Shown one piece after another: positions 11,632-23,822 of a DNA stretch of 64,000 nucleotides. The stretch comes from Hemerocallis citrina. Taxonomy: Eukaryota; Streptophyta; Magnoliopsida; Asparagales; Asphodelaceae. Position numbers and translations under genes: made by a program. The stretch lies in assembly GCA_017893485.1 (NCBI GenBank), contig CM030366.1, positions 74,467,227-74,531,226 on the forward strand. The letters are read 5' to 3'. The stretch's first letter is position 1, and the number at the start of each line of letters is the position of its first letter. Below the pieces are notes generated by a model. The model was not told where the DNA came from and made no database searches. It saw only the letters and a list, made by a program, of their open reading frames with translations.

Positions 11632-13054
11632 TTAGGAACGAGATGATGAGGATTTGAAAGAATCCAGTTTGGGAATGGGCCTAGAAGAGGTAGAACACTG
11701 AACTACTTTTTTATAATTATCCCAAGCAGAGGAGTAGTTAGGGTTAACTCCCAACTCCGGCCAATTGGGAACAAAGGCCCCCACACTAACAGCCGGAAGA
11801 GGGGCAGATTGTGGAACAACCGCAGAGGGAACAGAGACCACCACATTGGTCAAGGGAGTAGTGATCAGAGGCGTCACCTGAGGCAAAGTAGACAGAGGCC
11901 CAACAAAACGATCCAACGGCGTAGCGGAAGTTTTCGCAGCTGAATGAGTAGAGATGTCGGGGTTAATCCATACCAAATTGGGACCCTTAGAAGGAGATTT
12001 GGTAGGGGTGGACGAAGGTGCAACATTCTTTTTCGCAAAAGACTTGAGCGTGCCTGTATGTTTGGATGGAGGAACATTAGTGATCGAAGAAACCCCCACA
12101 GAGAAGTGTGAAGGAGTGGGAACATAAGTAACAGGAGCCTTAGAATCTCCCATTGAAAAGGGGGCCGCCACAGGATTGATAGCAACCTTGTCATGATAGT
12201 TAACGGAAATAGAGAACAAAGACTGGCCCACTCGAAGGGAGTAGGCAATGACTCTGTCATGCGCTGGAGGACATAAGAAATCAGCTTCTACTTGAATGCA
12301 TCCAGACGTCATCATCGAGGAAGATGATGTACAAATCAAATCCCCAATACATTTGGCCATATCAGCGACCAGGCGTGTGGAATCGCAGAACGGGGGAAGT
12401 CCCAGGAGAGTGACCTTGACAGGAGATAGATTAAAGGCCGGGGACGGGGAAGCATGGTGCACCCATTTGCGGATAGTAAGATTAATGGAGCCAATGGAGA
12501 ACAATTTAATAGCCACCAAATTATCTAGAACTTTAGAGGAGGGGCAACTAATAACAACTTCACCATTAGAGCAGGCGTTAACAGCCCAAGTCCATTCAGA
12601 AACATTGCCGGTGTTGCAAAGGAAGGAATCTAAAGAGTAGTTGGAGATGGAGCCTCCACTGAAAGAGACGGCCCCATAACAATCTAGCTTATCCATTTTA
12701 GAAATGATATCAGGCGGAGGGGAGGAGGACTGAACTGGAGGGATAGGTGGAGCAACCTCCGCAATACGCAGCGAGGCAGGAGGAGTGAGGAGAATTGGGG
12801 TCTTAACAAACAGTTTGGGCCTCTTCTGTTTGGGGGCTTGGATGTCAGCGAGCTTCGCTTGCAAGGAGAGAAAATCTAAAGCAGCCAGAACCTGATCAGA
12901 AATAGGAACTCCCAATGAAAGCCCCAGAATTTGCTGAAGAGAGAAGCAACAATTACGGGACTGACCCGGTTTGAGACAAAATAAACACTTCATGTTCGAA
13001 GTACAGAAGGCTTTGAAGTGCCCAGATTGTAAACAACGATAGCCACTCTGAGCG
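11632..13054 (-). CDS. LINE ORF1 (gag-like nucleic-acid-binding protein)
   Basis: Open from just after a TGA near 13055 to the stop at 11632. The first ATG is at 12993 (453 aa). The codons just upstream of that ATG already encode one zinc knuckle (CLQSGHFKAFC), and the ATG starts inside a second, decayed one (CLFCLKPGQSRNC, with Gln where His is expected). The real start was therefore probably upstream and has been lost. The middle (NACSNGEVVISCPSSKVLDN to KVTLLGLPPFCDSTRLVADM) resembles the DUF4283/RRM-like part of plant LINE ORF1 proteins. The C-terminal third is rich in Pro, Ser and Thr. It would bind LINE RNA. Confidence 0.65.
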
Positions 13055-14076
13055 CGGAAATATGAAGATCACAAGGATAGAGAAGGTGAAAGGATGGGAA
13101 GGCGAGAGTGAGGGAAATGAAAAGAGTTTGACCGCCCTAGAACATTCCTAAAAGCAGGCCGAACTTGGGCCCTGTGAGGAACATGGCTCAGTTTTGGAAA
13201 TTTTTTTTTTTGAATTTTTTTTAACCACTTCGACCCATGAGAGGTCCATAATGCGGCCCAGGCCCAAAGTACAGAACGTTGAGAGAGGTAAGAGGGAATA
13301 AGCCCAAAACACTTACTGTGGCAATCAGGAAATCGAACGAAAAAACCCCAAAAATGAAAACAAATAAAATAAAAATAAGGGTAATAATAGCAATTGAACA
13401 GAGATTAAGAGAAGAGGAGATAAGGAGAATCCTCTAATAGAAATGGTGAACAAATCGGCCAAGCCGGTGAAATAGACCAGCAATAGGGTCGGCCAAGAGC
13501 GTCAGAAGAGCTCGAGATAAAAAGGGGAAAAAGATGAACAATGCTAAAATAAAACTTCAACGAAACACAACTAAATTAAACTTACAGCTATGGAAGGAAG
13601 CAAGGACGAGTCCAACCAGGTGAAGTAGAAACGAGGGCAACTGGAGAGCACTAATGAAAGCCAAGACATTGGCAGGGGCCAACGCGGAGGTAAGGATCCA
13701 CGCCCAACCAAAGAGTAGGGGTAGCTGAAAAGAAAGGTCGATCGACCCAGAGCACCACCAAAGAAAGACCACGACACCCACCAAGATAGGGCCTAGGATG
13801 GGCTCAGGGAGGGGAGTAAGGCGCCTCAAGCTAGGGCCTCGAAAGATCCCGGAGGTTCCAGGGATGAGAGAAAGGAGGGGGCAGCCAAGGGGGGAAGTGA
13901 AGAGAAGGCAAGGGGAAAAAGAAGGATATGGGTGTGTAGAGGAGAGAGAGGTACACAACTTTAATGAAAGGGGGCCGGCGAAAAAGAGAGGGGGGAGATG
14001 GGATCTGAGGGCCAAAGATCGCAGGGAAGCGAGGTTATTTTTTTTAAAGATCTTACTCTATATTCTCAATACCATC

Positions 14077-14098
14077 CAACTAAACTACAGAATGTCTT
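14077..14098 (+). repeat. Right target-site duplication of the LINE (22 bp)
   Basis: Identical to 5922-5943. It marks the 5' end of the minus-strand LINE at 14076. Confidence 0.93.
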
Positions 14099-15429
14099 AA
14101 AACCACATAATCCGAATAGCATCAGACTAAAATACTTCAAAGCATAAAGGATATTACATTTGAGACAGATTTGTCTACAACTTAGGAACATCAAAGTTCA
14201 CGAACATGAAGAAATTCTAACACATGTAAGTCACCAAAGTTAATATCCAACATTGCAAACAACGGCAAAAACCAGATTCCTTTCCACCTCTGTGATATAA
14301 CAATCAGATCAGACTAAAGCATTCCTGAGGGCGAGGGTATAGATTTGAGGCAGAAAAAACTAATTTATCCATAATAGTGAAACATAAAAGTTCAAGCTTG
14401 AAGAAATTCCGACACATGCCAAAAGCTTGAAGTTAATATCCAACATATTAGCCATGAAGTAAGAAAAATTAACTAAATCTCAAAAACATCTAACACGTGC
14501 AAGCATAACATGTCCATTCCAATTTTCAAAAGGTTTGATATTGATTCACGATTATTTGAATAGCAAGAACAAAAAATTTGTGGAGATTTGGTGTCCATCT
14601 ATTAATACATGCTTGTATGAATCCGAAAATAGATTAGTTAACATACCTATTAATAGATCAAAATCATAACATTCACAAACCCTAATTATTCAACTCACAA
14701 TTTCTTTTCCCACAATCAAACAAACCTTAATTTTCCCACAATTTCACAATTTTGATACAGTTCTTCTAAGAACTGTATCTTTTTTGCATATCAGTCCTTT
14801 TGTTTACGTATCAGTCATCGATGAATTATCTCTCTTTTAGGGGTTTATTTGCAAAGTTAGTGGTTTTTTGTAATAAAGCCCACGGGCATGCACGTGCTAG
14901 TGTTTTCTTCTTCCCCATTCTCTTTATATTGAGATGGGGCTTTTTGTATGAGAATTATGTTGAATGAATTGATTTTGAATCCCTTATTTTCAACTTTTAT
15001 TTTCTCCTTTTATTGATTTCATGGCTGCCACCGCCGGCGCCTTCCAACGTTATGACGGTCCACCACTGAATTGGATCGGGTCTGTAACAAAATCCTAATT
15101 ATGCATCTCACAATCCCAAATGCTCAAAATCATACCTAGGGTTTGAGAGAGGGATGAAGATGATCGAAGTGACGGCATGGGAACGACGACGGCGACAGAA
15201 ACGACGACGTGGGGCCACGGTGGTCGAGGCTAGGGTTTGTGGGAGAGATGTGGGAGCTAGGATGGTCAAGGGCACGACGACGTGGGGAGGGGCACGACAA
15301 CATGGGGAGGTGTTCGTAGACGACGGGGGACGACGACGGTGAGAGGGAGGGTTTGGGTTTGTGAGCGGGAGAGAGGGGAAGCAAAAAATTTGGAAGGGGA
15401 AATGAAAAAAAGAAATATTCTAAATGAAA
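14099..15429. other. CACTA interior, no recognisable gene
   Basis: AT-rich non-coding DNA up to about 15130, then a GC-rich stretch (15150-15360) with ACGACG/GGGGACG repeats. This encodes only low-complexity Arg/Pro/Ser-rich frames on both strands, which I do not accept as genes. A short block at 15021-15080 (ATGGCTGCCACCGCCGGCG) could be the remains of a captured exon; there is no supporting context. Confidence 0.5.
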
Positions 15430-15625
15430 ATGGGAAGGCATATCTTACTCTCCTTATGCCGGCGTTTATTAGAGAAAACGTCGGGATAGTTCGCGAAGTT
15501 CCGTCGCTTTCTAATAAATGCCGGGGTAAGAGGGGGTATTTTTTTTTAATGCCTGGATCCTACCCCGGCGTTTTACCCAAATGCCGGAACAAAAATGCCG
15601 GGATAGCATTGTTTTGTTATAGTGC

Positions 15626-16613
15626 ATGAGGTTGAAACATAAGCAGTTTAAAAAATAAACAAGTAGTCACTTTGAATCAACCAAAAGCAAAACAATCAGA
15701 ATAAACAAATCATACCCTAGATTTCCGTCCAAATCCTTTCCTATTTAAATATAGTAGAAAGATCAGATCTTGATACAATAATAAATCCTAGATTACAAAG
15801 GTGTTCTTTCTTGAGAGATAAAACATTTCTTCAAGGCTCGTGCTAATAACGTATTATGAAAGAGAGAGATAGAGAGGTGTAGCCGAATCCAAGTATTCCG
15901 ACACTTTATTCATAATATATATATAGGAGAGAGAGTCTACCCCTCTCTTCTTTTTCTATTTTGAAATAGAGATAGGAGATGAAAATTAGAAAATTGTATT
16001 TAACTAGCATGTGCACTATACACGATTTTATTAAAAAATCAAAATAAAATAAAACCCCCAATCTCTCAAATACAGTCTCTTCCCCTTACACTTTCTCAAT
16101 CTCATAAAATCTCACGTCTCTTTCCAAACCCTCCAACATCTCCTAACTTAGAATTAGATTTTTAAGCAAACACAATTCATAAAATTAATTTTATATAGTT
16201 TTCTTAATCTATCATCTTTACCTAACATGGGCTATAATGCATGATTTATAACGTATAACTTATTTACTGAATATTAATGATGTTGTACTATACATATTTA
16301 CATAAATTAATTGAATTTGCGACATCTTTTTATTGCATGCATTTTTTAGTTTTAGTAATATTCAATTGAATAACATTATGGTTTGACAGTGATTCTCTAA
16401 ATCATCTGCTTATATGAGGATGATAATGAAAATTTCAGTAATTACGGTAGGGATGATATTCATAAGTTTCTCCCAATTCTTTCACACTTTTTTGGAGTTC
16501 TATAGAATTTTATGAGTCTCTCAAAACTATTGTAGGCTGTGCAATTTGCACAAGGTAACACTAGTGTGCATGTGTATATATATCAATTTGCACAAGGTAA
16601 CACTAGTGTGTGC

Positions 16614-16691
<78 letters not shown>

Positions 16692-17263
16692 GGGGGGGAG
16701 TTAGGGTTAGGGTTTGGTAGTGTGATTGGGCCGCCACCTGAAAAGGTTGGCTTGGGTCACCACCTTAATAGGCGGACATCCACCTAATATGTGGTTACCG
16801 TTTCACAACAATATAGTAAAATTTATCGTACTTTTTGATTTTATTTTATTTTATTTTTTGAATTTTGTGACTTTTTGGAATTTTTGGGTATTTTGTTTTT
16901 TTTGATTTTTTTTGATTTTTTTTGATTTTTTTTTGATTTTTTTTGCAAATGGAAAACAAGGCCAGAAGGATATGGGTCTTATCCTGTATGTATTTATTTT
17001 CTTTAAAATATGAGAACCATATTTCACCTTTCTTTCTTCTCTTTCAATACAACCTCTCCTTCAAACTACAAATTAATCACAACATAACAATCAAATGTTG
17101 AATTACTCGAAAACCAATCAAATGGTGAAGAAAAATACGATTTGCTAGACAAATTATAATATGACCATCTGCGAAGTTCAATATCATTAACATCTGCATA
17201 AATACATATACATATACAAACATATACATCTGAAACTCAGAAAACTCTATAGTCGAACAATAA
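15626..17263. other. AT-rich intergenic DNA with microsatellites
   Basis: No gene seen. It contains GCTCGTGCTAATAACG at about 15837, followed by a GA-rich tract to 15960, reminiscent of retroelement-derived DNA in plants. There is a 42-bp direct duplication of CAATTTGCACAAGGTAACAC (16541 and 16583), a long (TA)n at 16629-16687 ending in a G run, and (T)7-8GA repeats at 16896-16944. The part nearest 17263 is the 3' UTR of the EXORDIUM-like gene. Confidence 0.6.
16629..16687. repeat. (TA)n microsatellite followed by G-run
   Basis: Alternating TA for about 59 bp, preceded by a GT run (16614-16628) and followed by a G tract at 16689-16699. Confidence 0.95.
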
Positions 17264-18205
17264 TCAAACCATAGGCGAACAAGTAGAAGTATCCGGTCCT
17301 AACATAGCCGGAACCAAATACTTCCTCCCCCTCACCCCAACCACATTATAACTCCCTCCACTCAATGAATCCACCCTCAGCTGCCCTGCATAACCCGGGT
17401 ACGCACCCGGGCCATAAACACCGGGACAAGCGCCCGCCACCTCAATGGGTGCACCCGCTTCCCCCTCAAAAAACCCATTACCAAAAGGGTTAGTGACCGC
17501 ACCCGCTAACAACGTCCCCAAATTGATAATCATCCCATCCACACCCACATCCCCATTAGGTGCACCTAGTGGTGTGCCCCTCGGCCCAAACATTGGTTCG
17601 TGGAATGGCCACGCACATTGACCCGGACACTGACTCGCGGAGTTCCCAACCCAAATGTAGGGTTGCTTTCCGCGAGAGCTGTGGAGGCCACACACTGCCA
17701 TGCAGAAAGACTCAACAGTTACATCCTCCGCAGTGAGAATAAGAGCAAGCCCGTTGTGACTTCTCTCACCTCCGAATTTTGTACCTAGCATTGCAATCTG
17801 TGACCGAGTTAAAGACTTACCCATCGAACAAAGTGGGTCGGAGATTTGCATTGATACATAGACGTGGGTGTTTTTTATGTTCTTTCCGGCTTTTTGTAGG
17901 TAAGTGTCGACGGTTTTCCACCAATTGAAGACGGAAGGGGCTGAGTTCAAAGGACGGGCTAAGAGATCATGGTGTCTAAATGATGTTAGAGAGAGGATGA
18001 AGTCGTTAATGATGGCCTTTTGCGAAGGAGAGAAATGGCCATACCATAGAATCGAGATGGGTATGTTGCCATGAAGCAAAGGGCCGTTATGGTATTTGAT
18101 TATTTGATGCAGTGGTGTATAAAGAGATGATGAAGTTGGGGGTATGAAACAAGTAACAAAAAGAACAATGATGACAAGGGGAGGGGAGGGTGAGAATGAG
18201 GACAT
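17264..18205 (-). CDS. EXL: EXORDIUM-like protein (phosphate-induced protein 1 family)
   Basis: Intronless, 313 aa from ATG 18205. The frame is open a little further upstream but has no ATG there. Residues 1-27 (SSFSPSPPLVIIVLFVTCFI) look like a secretory signal peptide. The PHI-1 domain fills the rest: GPLLHGNIPISILWYGHF (41-58), SVFNWWKTVDTYL (91-103), the cysteine-rich FCMAVCGLHSSRG and SQCPGQCAWPF blocks, and a glycine-rich end (CPGVYGPGAYPGYAGQL, SGGSYNVVGVRGRKYLVP). Members are apoplastic cell-wall proteins linked to brassinosteroid-responsive and carbon-limited growth. Length is as usual for the family and no lesion is seen. It is the only intact ordinary gene in the window, lying between a CACTA element and a retrotransposon stack. 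Promoter is right of 18205. Confidence 0.95.
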   Translation of the reverse strand: MSSFSPSPPLVIIVLFVTCFIPPTSSSLYTPLHQIIKYHNGPLLHGNIPISILWYGHFSPSQKAIINDFILSLTSFRHHDLLARPLNSAPSVFNWWKTVDTYLQKAGKNIKNTHVYVSMQISDPLCSMGKSLTRSQIAMLGTKFGGERSHNGLALILTAEDVTVESFCMAVCGLHSSRGKQPYIWVGNSASQCPGQCAWPFHEPMFGPRGTPLGAPNGDVGVDGMIINLGTLLAGAVTNPFGNGFFEGEAGAPIEVAGACPGVYGPGAYPGYAGQLRVDSLSGGSYNVVGVRGRKYLVPAMLGPDTSTCSPMV

Positions 18206-20695
18206 GGTGATGAGATTGAAGAAGAGAGGAAGATGAAGGGGGTTGTACAAATAGAGCAAGAAAGCTTGTTCTTGATAGGTAACATTACATGTGTCACGGA
18301 TACCTTGCTCTAAGAGGGAGCATTGCTTAGGTCCAAAGTGAGGGATAAAGTTAGCGTGATGTGATGCGGACCTAAATTGAGATGAATGGATACATATAAG
18401 AATGAATGAATGAAGGAATGGGGTTCACATATGCGTAGGCTCTGGGTGTTCTCAATTCAGAAAGGTACTTTTCTTAAAGGTCACAGTATATGGCACATGA
18501 AATTTTCGTGTATTACGTCCAATACTAAAAATTCCAACTTCCAAGGTCAAATAGCCAGATGGGCCGTGAGTCCAAAATCATTGTAGAGGTAGAATAGTTT
18601 TCTTTGAGATCGCCCATCAACAATCAATAATAGTCCGATTGCAAGTTTGATGGCACATCATTGATCATACGAAGCTATGTCACTCACCCCTCCGCCACCT
18701 CCCCCTCCTCCCTTCTCCACCACCACAGCTGTTCTTTAGTATTCTTTTACACAGCACTAACAACCCTGTAATCCTGACGATTAATTAAACTCAAACCTAA
18801 TCGGTTATATGCCCGGCCTTTAAAACCGTTGGATGTTATCGAACTGCAGAATTGCAACTATTGTAGAGGATCCAGGTCCATGTTGACTTACGGGTAGCAG
18901 CGAATTCTATCTTTCGAGTATTCGACCTATTTATTATTATTTTTTATTGAATATCGTTGTGAAATATAGATGGTGTCCAAATATGATAACCATGTCCCCT
19001 AGGAATATCCAAGCATATAACTTACATATGTTAATTTCTATGTCATCACAAGTCTTGTAGAGTATTTAGTGGTTCTCACTTTTTTTGTTGAATTTTAACA
19101 TCAATTTATTGTTCGGCAACTATAGATAAGAAGAAAGAAAATTTCGCATTACTTGGGCCTTTTTAAATTTATTTGCTACTCATTTTCATTTTAATAGAGT
19201 TTTTTGTTCGTTTGACATTCAGTCACAGCCGACCACTTTGAAAAAATATGAGATTTTCCAACTTCCTAAATTAATTTCGTTTATGGCCGGAATCGAAAAT
19301 GTGACTTTTCATTTAAGAGTGAAAAGATATGTCACTTGCACTACAAGTGCTTAACTTTTTATTCTAATAGAGTTATAAATAATAAGACCAAAACTGAAAA
19401 TAAATAAATAAATAAATAAATAAAAATACAAGGGAATTTTCTTTTGTATTCACATCACTAGTAAATTTTAGAATTGCAAATTACTTCCTTGCAATCAGTA
19501 TTTGCATATACACCACTAATATTGTTGAGCTTATTTAAAAAATAGTCATCTGGCCATTATTTTCCATCCATACCGAAAAGAATATTTCCTTCTCATATTG
19601 TATTTTGAGTCTTTGGCCATTACAAATTTACAACCCTATGTCATCTTAGTCCCTTAGAGCATCTGTAGTCGTTGGCTAAAAAAAAAAAAGAAAAAAGAGT
19701 GTTGTAGTCGTTGGCTGTATATCCAAAATTTGGGTTTGAGGAGAACAATGGTCGGCTTTATTTGAGAGATATTATACAAATTTAGAAAATATCGCCGTAT
19801 GAACGATGATCTTTCGTTCGTTCATTTAAAAATATATATTTGAACCAGACAAAAGATCATCTTTCGTCTCTTCAATTTTTATTTTTATTTTTTATTTGAT
19901 CGGACGGAAAATTATTTCTCATTCGTTGGCTAATTAAAAACATAAATAAAAATCTCGGACGAGAGAGGATCTCCCGTCCCTTCCCAAAATTTCTGATTTG
20001 TGGGAAAAATATTTTATGAAATAGGCCTATAGATATTATTATGTGCATATATTAGGTTTTAATTGTGATTTAAATAAGGTTTTAGATTTAATTAAGAATA
20101 AAATTAAGATCAGATTAAGATTAAATTAAGAGTTAATTTGGAAAAACATATTGGTTTTCCGTCCGTGGTTAATTTTTTTTTTTTAATCCTCATACGGGAA
20201 ATGATTTTTCGTTCATTAGTTTTTTAAAATCAAAATTCCAATTTTGGGTTAAAACGACTACCTCTCAAACCAAAAATTCATATTCCTGTATATCAAATAT
20301 CCAAATTTTGAGAGACAACAACTACATATGCTGTTAGTGGTTTCTTTATCTTTCTTCTAAATTTTCATCACCTTTAAAACCACCAATATCCTGCTTCGTC
20401 AAACTTTTCCACCATCTTTCCGTCTACATATATCTTGTATGTAAAGAAAGATGAGATATGGAAGGTGTACATGAATGAGTCTTTTATGTTGTCAGAGGTA
20501 TTTTGTTATTTAACTGATTAGAGGATAAAACTAACCATAGATAACATAAGAAAAACTAATAAAGTAACAATTTTTAAATGAAACCCATAGGATCAGTGGT
20601 ACATATACAAATAACAATTTCTGGAGGAGTAATCCATAATTGCAAAATTTGTTAGTGGCCATAAGAACGTAAGTTTCGGAATTGACAATTGTTTG
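18206..20695. other. EXORDIUM-like promoter region and intergenic DNA
   Basis: The first few hundred bases hold the promoter and 5' UTR of the minus-strand EXORDIUM-like gene (a pyrimidine-rich leader just upstream of the ATG). I cannot point to a convincing TATA box; CTCTATTTGTAC at 18245-18256 (minus) is the best candidate. Farther right there is an (AAAT)n tract near 19405-19430 and a probable TIR element at 19657-20332. No other gene is seen. Confidence 0.5.
19657..20332. mobile_element. Putative TIR element (MITE-like), imperfect ends
   Basis: The left end GAGCATCTGTAGTCGTTGGCT and the reverse complement of the right end (CAGCATATGTAGTTGTTGTC) match at about 16 of 19 core positions. A second internal pair (TATATCCAAAATTTGGGTTT near 19720 and its complement near 20300) extends the symmetry. 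TTAG occurs near both outer edges but not flush with them. Non-coding, AT-rich. Confidence 0.45.
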
Positions 20696-21159
20696 TGATA
20701 TGGGTAAATAATCCAGCACAATTAGAGACGTTTAAATCCTCTCCGAATCCGTAACTTTCCGATCATCAGGCATGTTGATTCTGTAGGTCGTCTGCGGGTC
20801 AGGCCCGCAGAGAGAGGTCAACCCGGTCCATTAGGATCCTCTCTCTCTGCCTATAAATACCAGGCCCCCTCATCACTCTAAAGGTAATGTCTTTTTTTTC
20901 ACCTGAACCCTAACTTTCCTTTCTTCCAGTGACTGACTACATCATCGGAGGGTTTGTTGCCGGAATCTCTCCGGGTGTTTCTAGGTCTCTTGTAGGAGTT
21001 CCAGCCGGCCAAATACCACCAGTACCTCCTCTCTTGCTCCTCACGAGATCCCCATCTCAGATCCAGATCTGTAGTTGAGATCTGTCTCAGGCCTGTCTCT
21101 TCCATTATAGATAACAAGAACTCACATTTGTTGCTCCCACCACAAAATCAGCAGCATCA
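20696..21159 (+). repeat. 5' LTR of element A
   Basis: Starts TGATATGGGTAAATAATCC and ends GCAGCATCA. It has a clear TATA box, CTATAAATA, at 20851-20859. It aligns along its full length to 59203-59667. Confidence 0.93.
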
Positions 21160-21161
21160 GA

Positions 21162-21177
21162 TTGGCGTCATCTATGG
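21162..21177 (+). promoter_or_regulatory. Primer-binding-site-like sequence of element A
   Basis: TTGGCGTCATCTATGG begins 2 bases after the 5' LTR. The TTGGCGYC.TC pattern is the usual first-strand priming site form in Tat-lineage elements. I do not assign the tRNA. Confidence 0.7.
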
Positions 21178-21236
21178 AAAATTGACAGGTTGGCCCGATT
21201 CCAGACTCGGATCTCACCCTGAAGCCGTCCCCCTTC

Positions 21237-22025
21237 ATGGAACCCAAAGCCAAGAGAGCGCCCATGGCGGGATGTCATGCCGACCGTCATCCTTCTCGCA
21301 GTCACGTGAACACGCAGGGGTCCCGAAGACAGCAAGCTGAGGGCCCATCAGAACTTATTCCGAGCGCTTCACGCTCGGTGACGTCGTTGTTAACCTTCGG
21401 TACGTCATCAACAATCCCCAGCCAGTGGAGGACCTCTGGCACCATCTCAGCCGATCAAGGGACGGGGCCGCCCCCTCCAACCAGGCTCCGACCCACATCA
21501 TTCACCCATCCCATGGTTGGGATCAGAGGCATAGCCGCTCCCCGAGAGACGGAACACCCCTGAACAGTCAAGTGAATTGGTCCCAGCTACGAGGGTCGAG
21601 TTCTGGGATTTTCGGAATGAGGTTCTCCAGGCTCTCCAGGGTGGCCCTAGAATCGAGCATCAACACGACAACCCTAGCTGGGAAGAAGCCCAGGGCAATG
21701 AGTCTCACGGCTCGACTCAGCTGGCAAGACGGGACGAGGCCATCCTTTAACGCCTACAAGAAATGGAGAATCTCCTTGCCCAGATCGGTGAGGGTGGGTC
21801 ACAACCCAATCAGGGGTATCAACCTAGCCGACCCCCTATTCTCCGCTAAAATTCTCGATGCTGAGATTTCGAGGAATTTCAGACCGCCCCAGTTCGAAAC
21901 TTACAATGGAGAGGGTGATCCTGCTGATCACATGGAAGGGTTCAATCTCTCATATAACATGATAATTCACAGTGCCTTGGATCCCATCCTCTGTCGCGCA
22001 ATTCCTGCCACTGCGTTGCCTGGAT
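21237..22025 (+). pseudogene. Element A gag, N-terminal part
   Basis: The frame starts at ATG 21237 (MEPKAKRAPMAGCH) and must shift one frame near 21450-21560 to continue. It ends with the retrotransposon gag core: FSAKILDAEISRNFRPPQFE then TYNGEGDPADHMEGF, SALDPILCRAIPATALPG. It is interrupted at 22026 by LTR B. The core resumes at 51834. Confidence 0.88.
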
Positions 22026-23822
22026 TGTAACACCCCGCAAAATAGCATATAACTATTTTACATTGTAATCCGTGCACGTCTGAATATTGCACGCGATTAT
22101 ATATATTTCTAATGATTATTGATTTTTAATTGAGAAATTCCCATATATTGTTTATTCTGAACTCGATGAGGTATATTCAGGATATCTTCTCAATTAAATT
22201 GTGGATTTGCCCCGATTGTTTTGACAAGACAATCTTCGAAAAAATAATAATTTTTATAAACATATAGTTTTATAAATTCAAATTATCTTATTTTAAGTAT
22301 GTAAATAAAATATCTATATATATATACTTGATTTGATCGTATCGGATCGTATATGATATACGATCTATAATTACTTTGAGTGTGAATACGACCGTGTATA
22401 TTTTATAATTTAAATATTTAAATATATTTTGCTATAAATATACATAGTAATTTGAATTATAAATAATAATACATTGTTTTTCATTCGGGTTAGAGTTTGC
22501 TAAACCTAGGATTAAAGTTCTTTTGACCTAAACCTAGGGTTAGTAACCCTACTTCTAACTGAGAATTGATGAGATGATATTGGGTGGATCTTGATGAGAT
22601 CCTAGGGCTCACAAATTGCCGAGTTTGTGGTGGAGAAATGAGCATAAGAAATTGCTAGGAATTTTCCTAGGACTAAGTTGACTCAATCTGTAACGCCCCG
22701 AATTTCAAATAAGGACAAACTCGGGATTTCACATGATCTTTACTTCACTTCGTACAATTTTACAAGAAAATTTTTAAAACTTTTTCAATAGTACATCAGA
22801 GTTCAATTACAACTTGGTTTACATAGCGGAAGAATGAAATTTACAATAAAACATTTACAACATCTTTAGAATAAAACAGCACCAGCATATCCACTTTTTA
22901 GCTTCATGAATAGTCCATTACCTGCATGTCAATCTGTGGGCACGTCAGTTACTTACAACTGACGAAATGTTATACACGGCTATCCTCTCTATGCGGGAAT
23001 AGTATAACGATCTCATACTTTAACAAATCACAAAAAGATTGAATGAACATATAAAGTGTCAAAAGTGATTATTCTAAATATAAGTGCATGTCATGCCTTA
23101 ATGCCTAATGCACACAATTCTACACTAGGATGACACTAATGCACACTTGTTCGGATTCTATGCATCCCATACTACATAGGTCCGAGGGCAAGCGCCTACG
23201 TACTCCACATTGAAGGGTTCGATCCCTCGCGATGAGATTACCCAGTAATAAAACAAGTTTTAGAGTTATTTCACAGATACGGATCTCAGCCTCCCTGGCT
23301 AGCCTCCCTGGCTATAATAATAGATCCCAGCCTCCCTGGCTATTATATCATGAGAATAATCCCGTAAATGCCCCTCTAGCCCCGGTATATACATATTCTT
23401 TGGAGTATGGTAAACATCCGCCGACTACCCTAAGTCCCGGATAAAAAAATACAGTCCATCTCCTACGGAGCAACCACAGTCCACCAACTGGGTCTATAGC
23501 CACGGAGATCCACCGCCGACTATATAGAAGCACCGATTTACGTTTGCACAAGTCTATTACATCTTCACCTAAGTGCCTACTTATTTTTAGTTCAAGACAT
23601 GAATATGTTATCACTCTAGAATCGGTTCTACCTCATACCGGATTTATTCACACAATACGAGATCGCCCGACGGCATTATCTCGAAATCAAGTCTCAAAAT
23701 CTTTCCTTCAAAATTACCGGTAACCGAGATCTTACCAATTCTAAATCATAAATCTTTCATGTACAAGAAACATGGGTATTCACACCCTTTCATAATCATG
23801 TCTTGACTTATCCATAATCTAA

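Larger units (their letters stand above)
5944..14076 (-). mobile_element. L1-type plant LINE, ~8.1 kb, apparently full length
   Basis: It lies between perfect 22-bp target duplications. The short poly(A) tail appears as a T run at 5944-5948 next to the left duplication. On the minus strand the order is 5' leader (to about 13060), ORF1 with zinc knuckles, ORF2 with endonuclease, reverse transcriptase and zf-RVT region, then a 3' region of about 1.3 kb. ORF2 has many stops and frame changes, so the copy is dead. It is inserted in the body of the CACTA element. Confidence 0.93.
2562..15625. mobile_element. CACTA (En/Spm-type) element, non-autonomous, gene-capturing
   Basis: The right end at 15608-15625 reads ...TTTTGTTATAGTG, the reverse complement of a CACTATAACAAAA terminus. 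Both ends have the GC-rich subterminal repeats of CACTA elements: the shared core GGGTAAAA(A)CGCCGGGGTAGG is on the plus strand near 2808 and on the minus strand near 15560-15580, with related GCCGGCGTTT/CCGGGG blocks at 2570-2840 and 15430-15625. A CGCTACAACAAATGCTAG at about 2649 resembles the terminus. The true left end is either there or was displaced by the copia insertion. I see no TNP1/TNP2-type transposase. The body holds captured gene fragments, a hAT MITE and a LINE. Confidence 0.7.

Noticed and set aside
15136..15441. Frames on both strands rich in Arg, Pro and Ser
   Set aside because: They come from ACGACG/GGGGACG low-complexity DNA next to the CACTA subterminal repeats; no domain and no codon bias.
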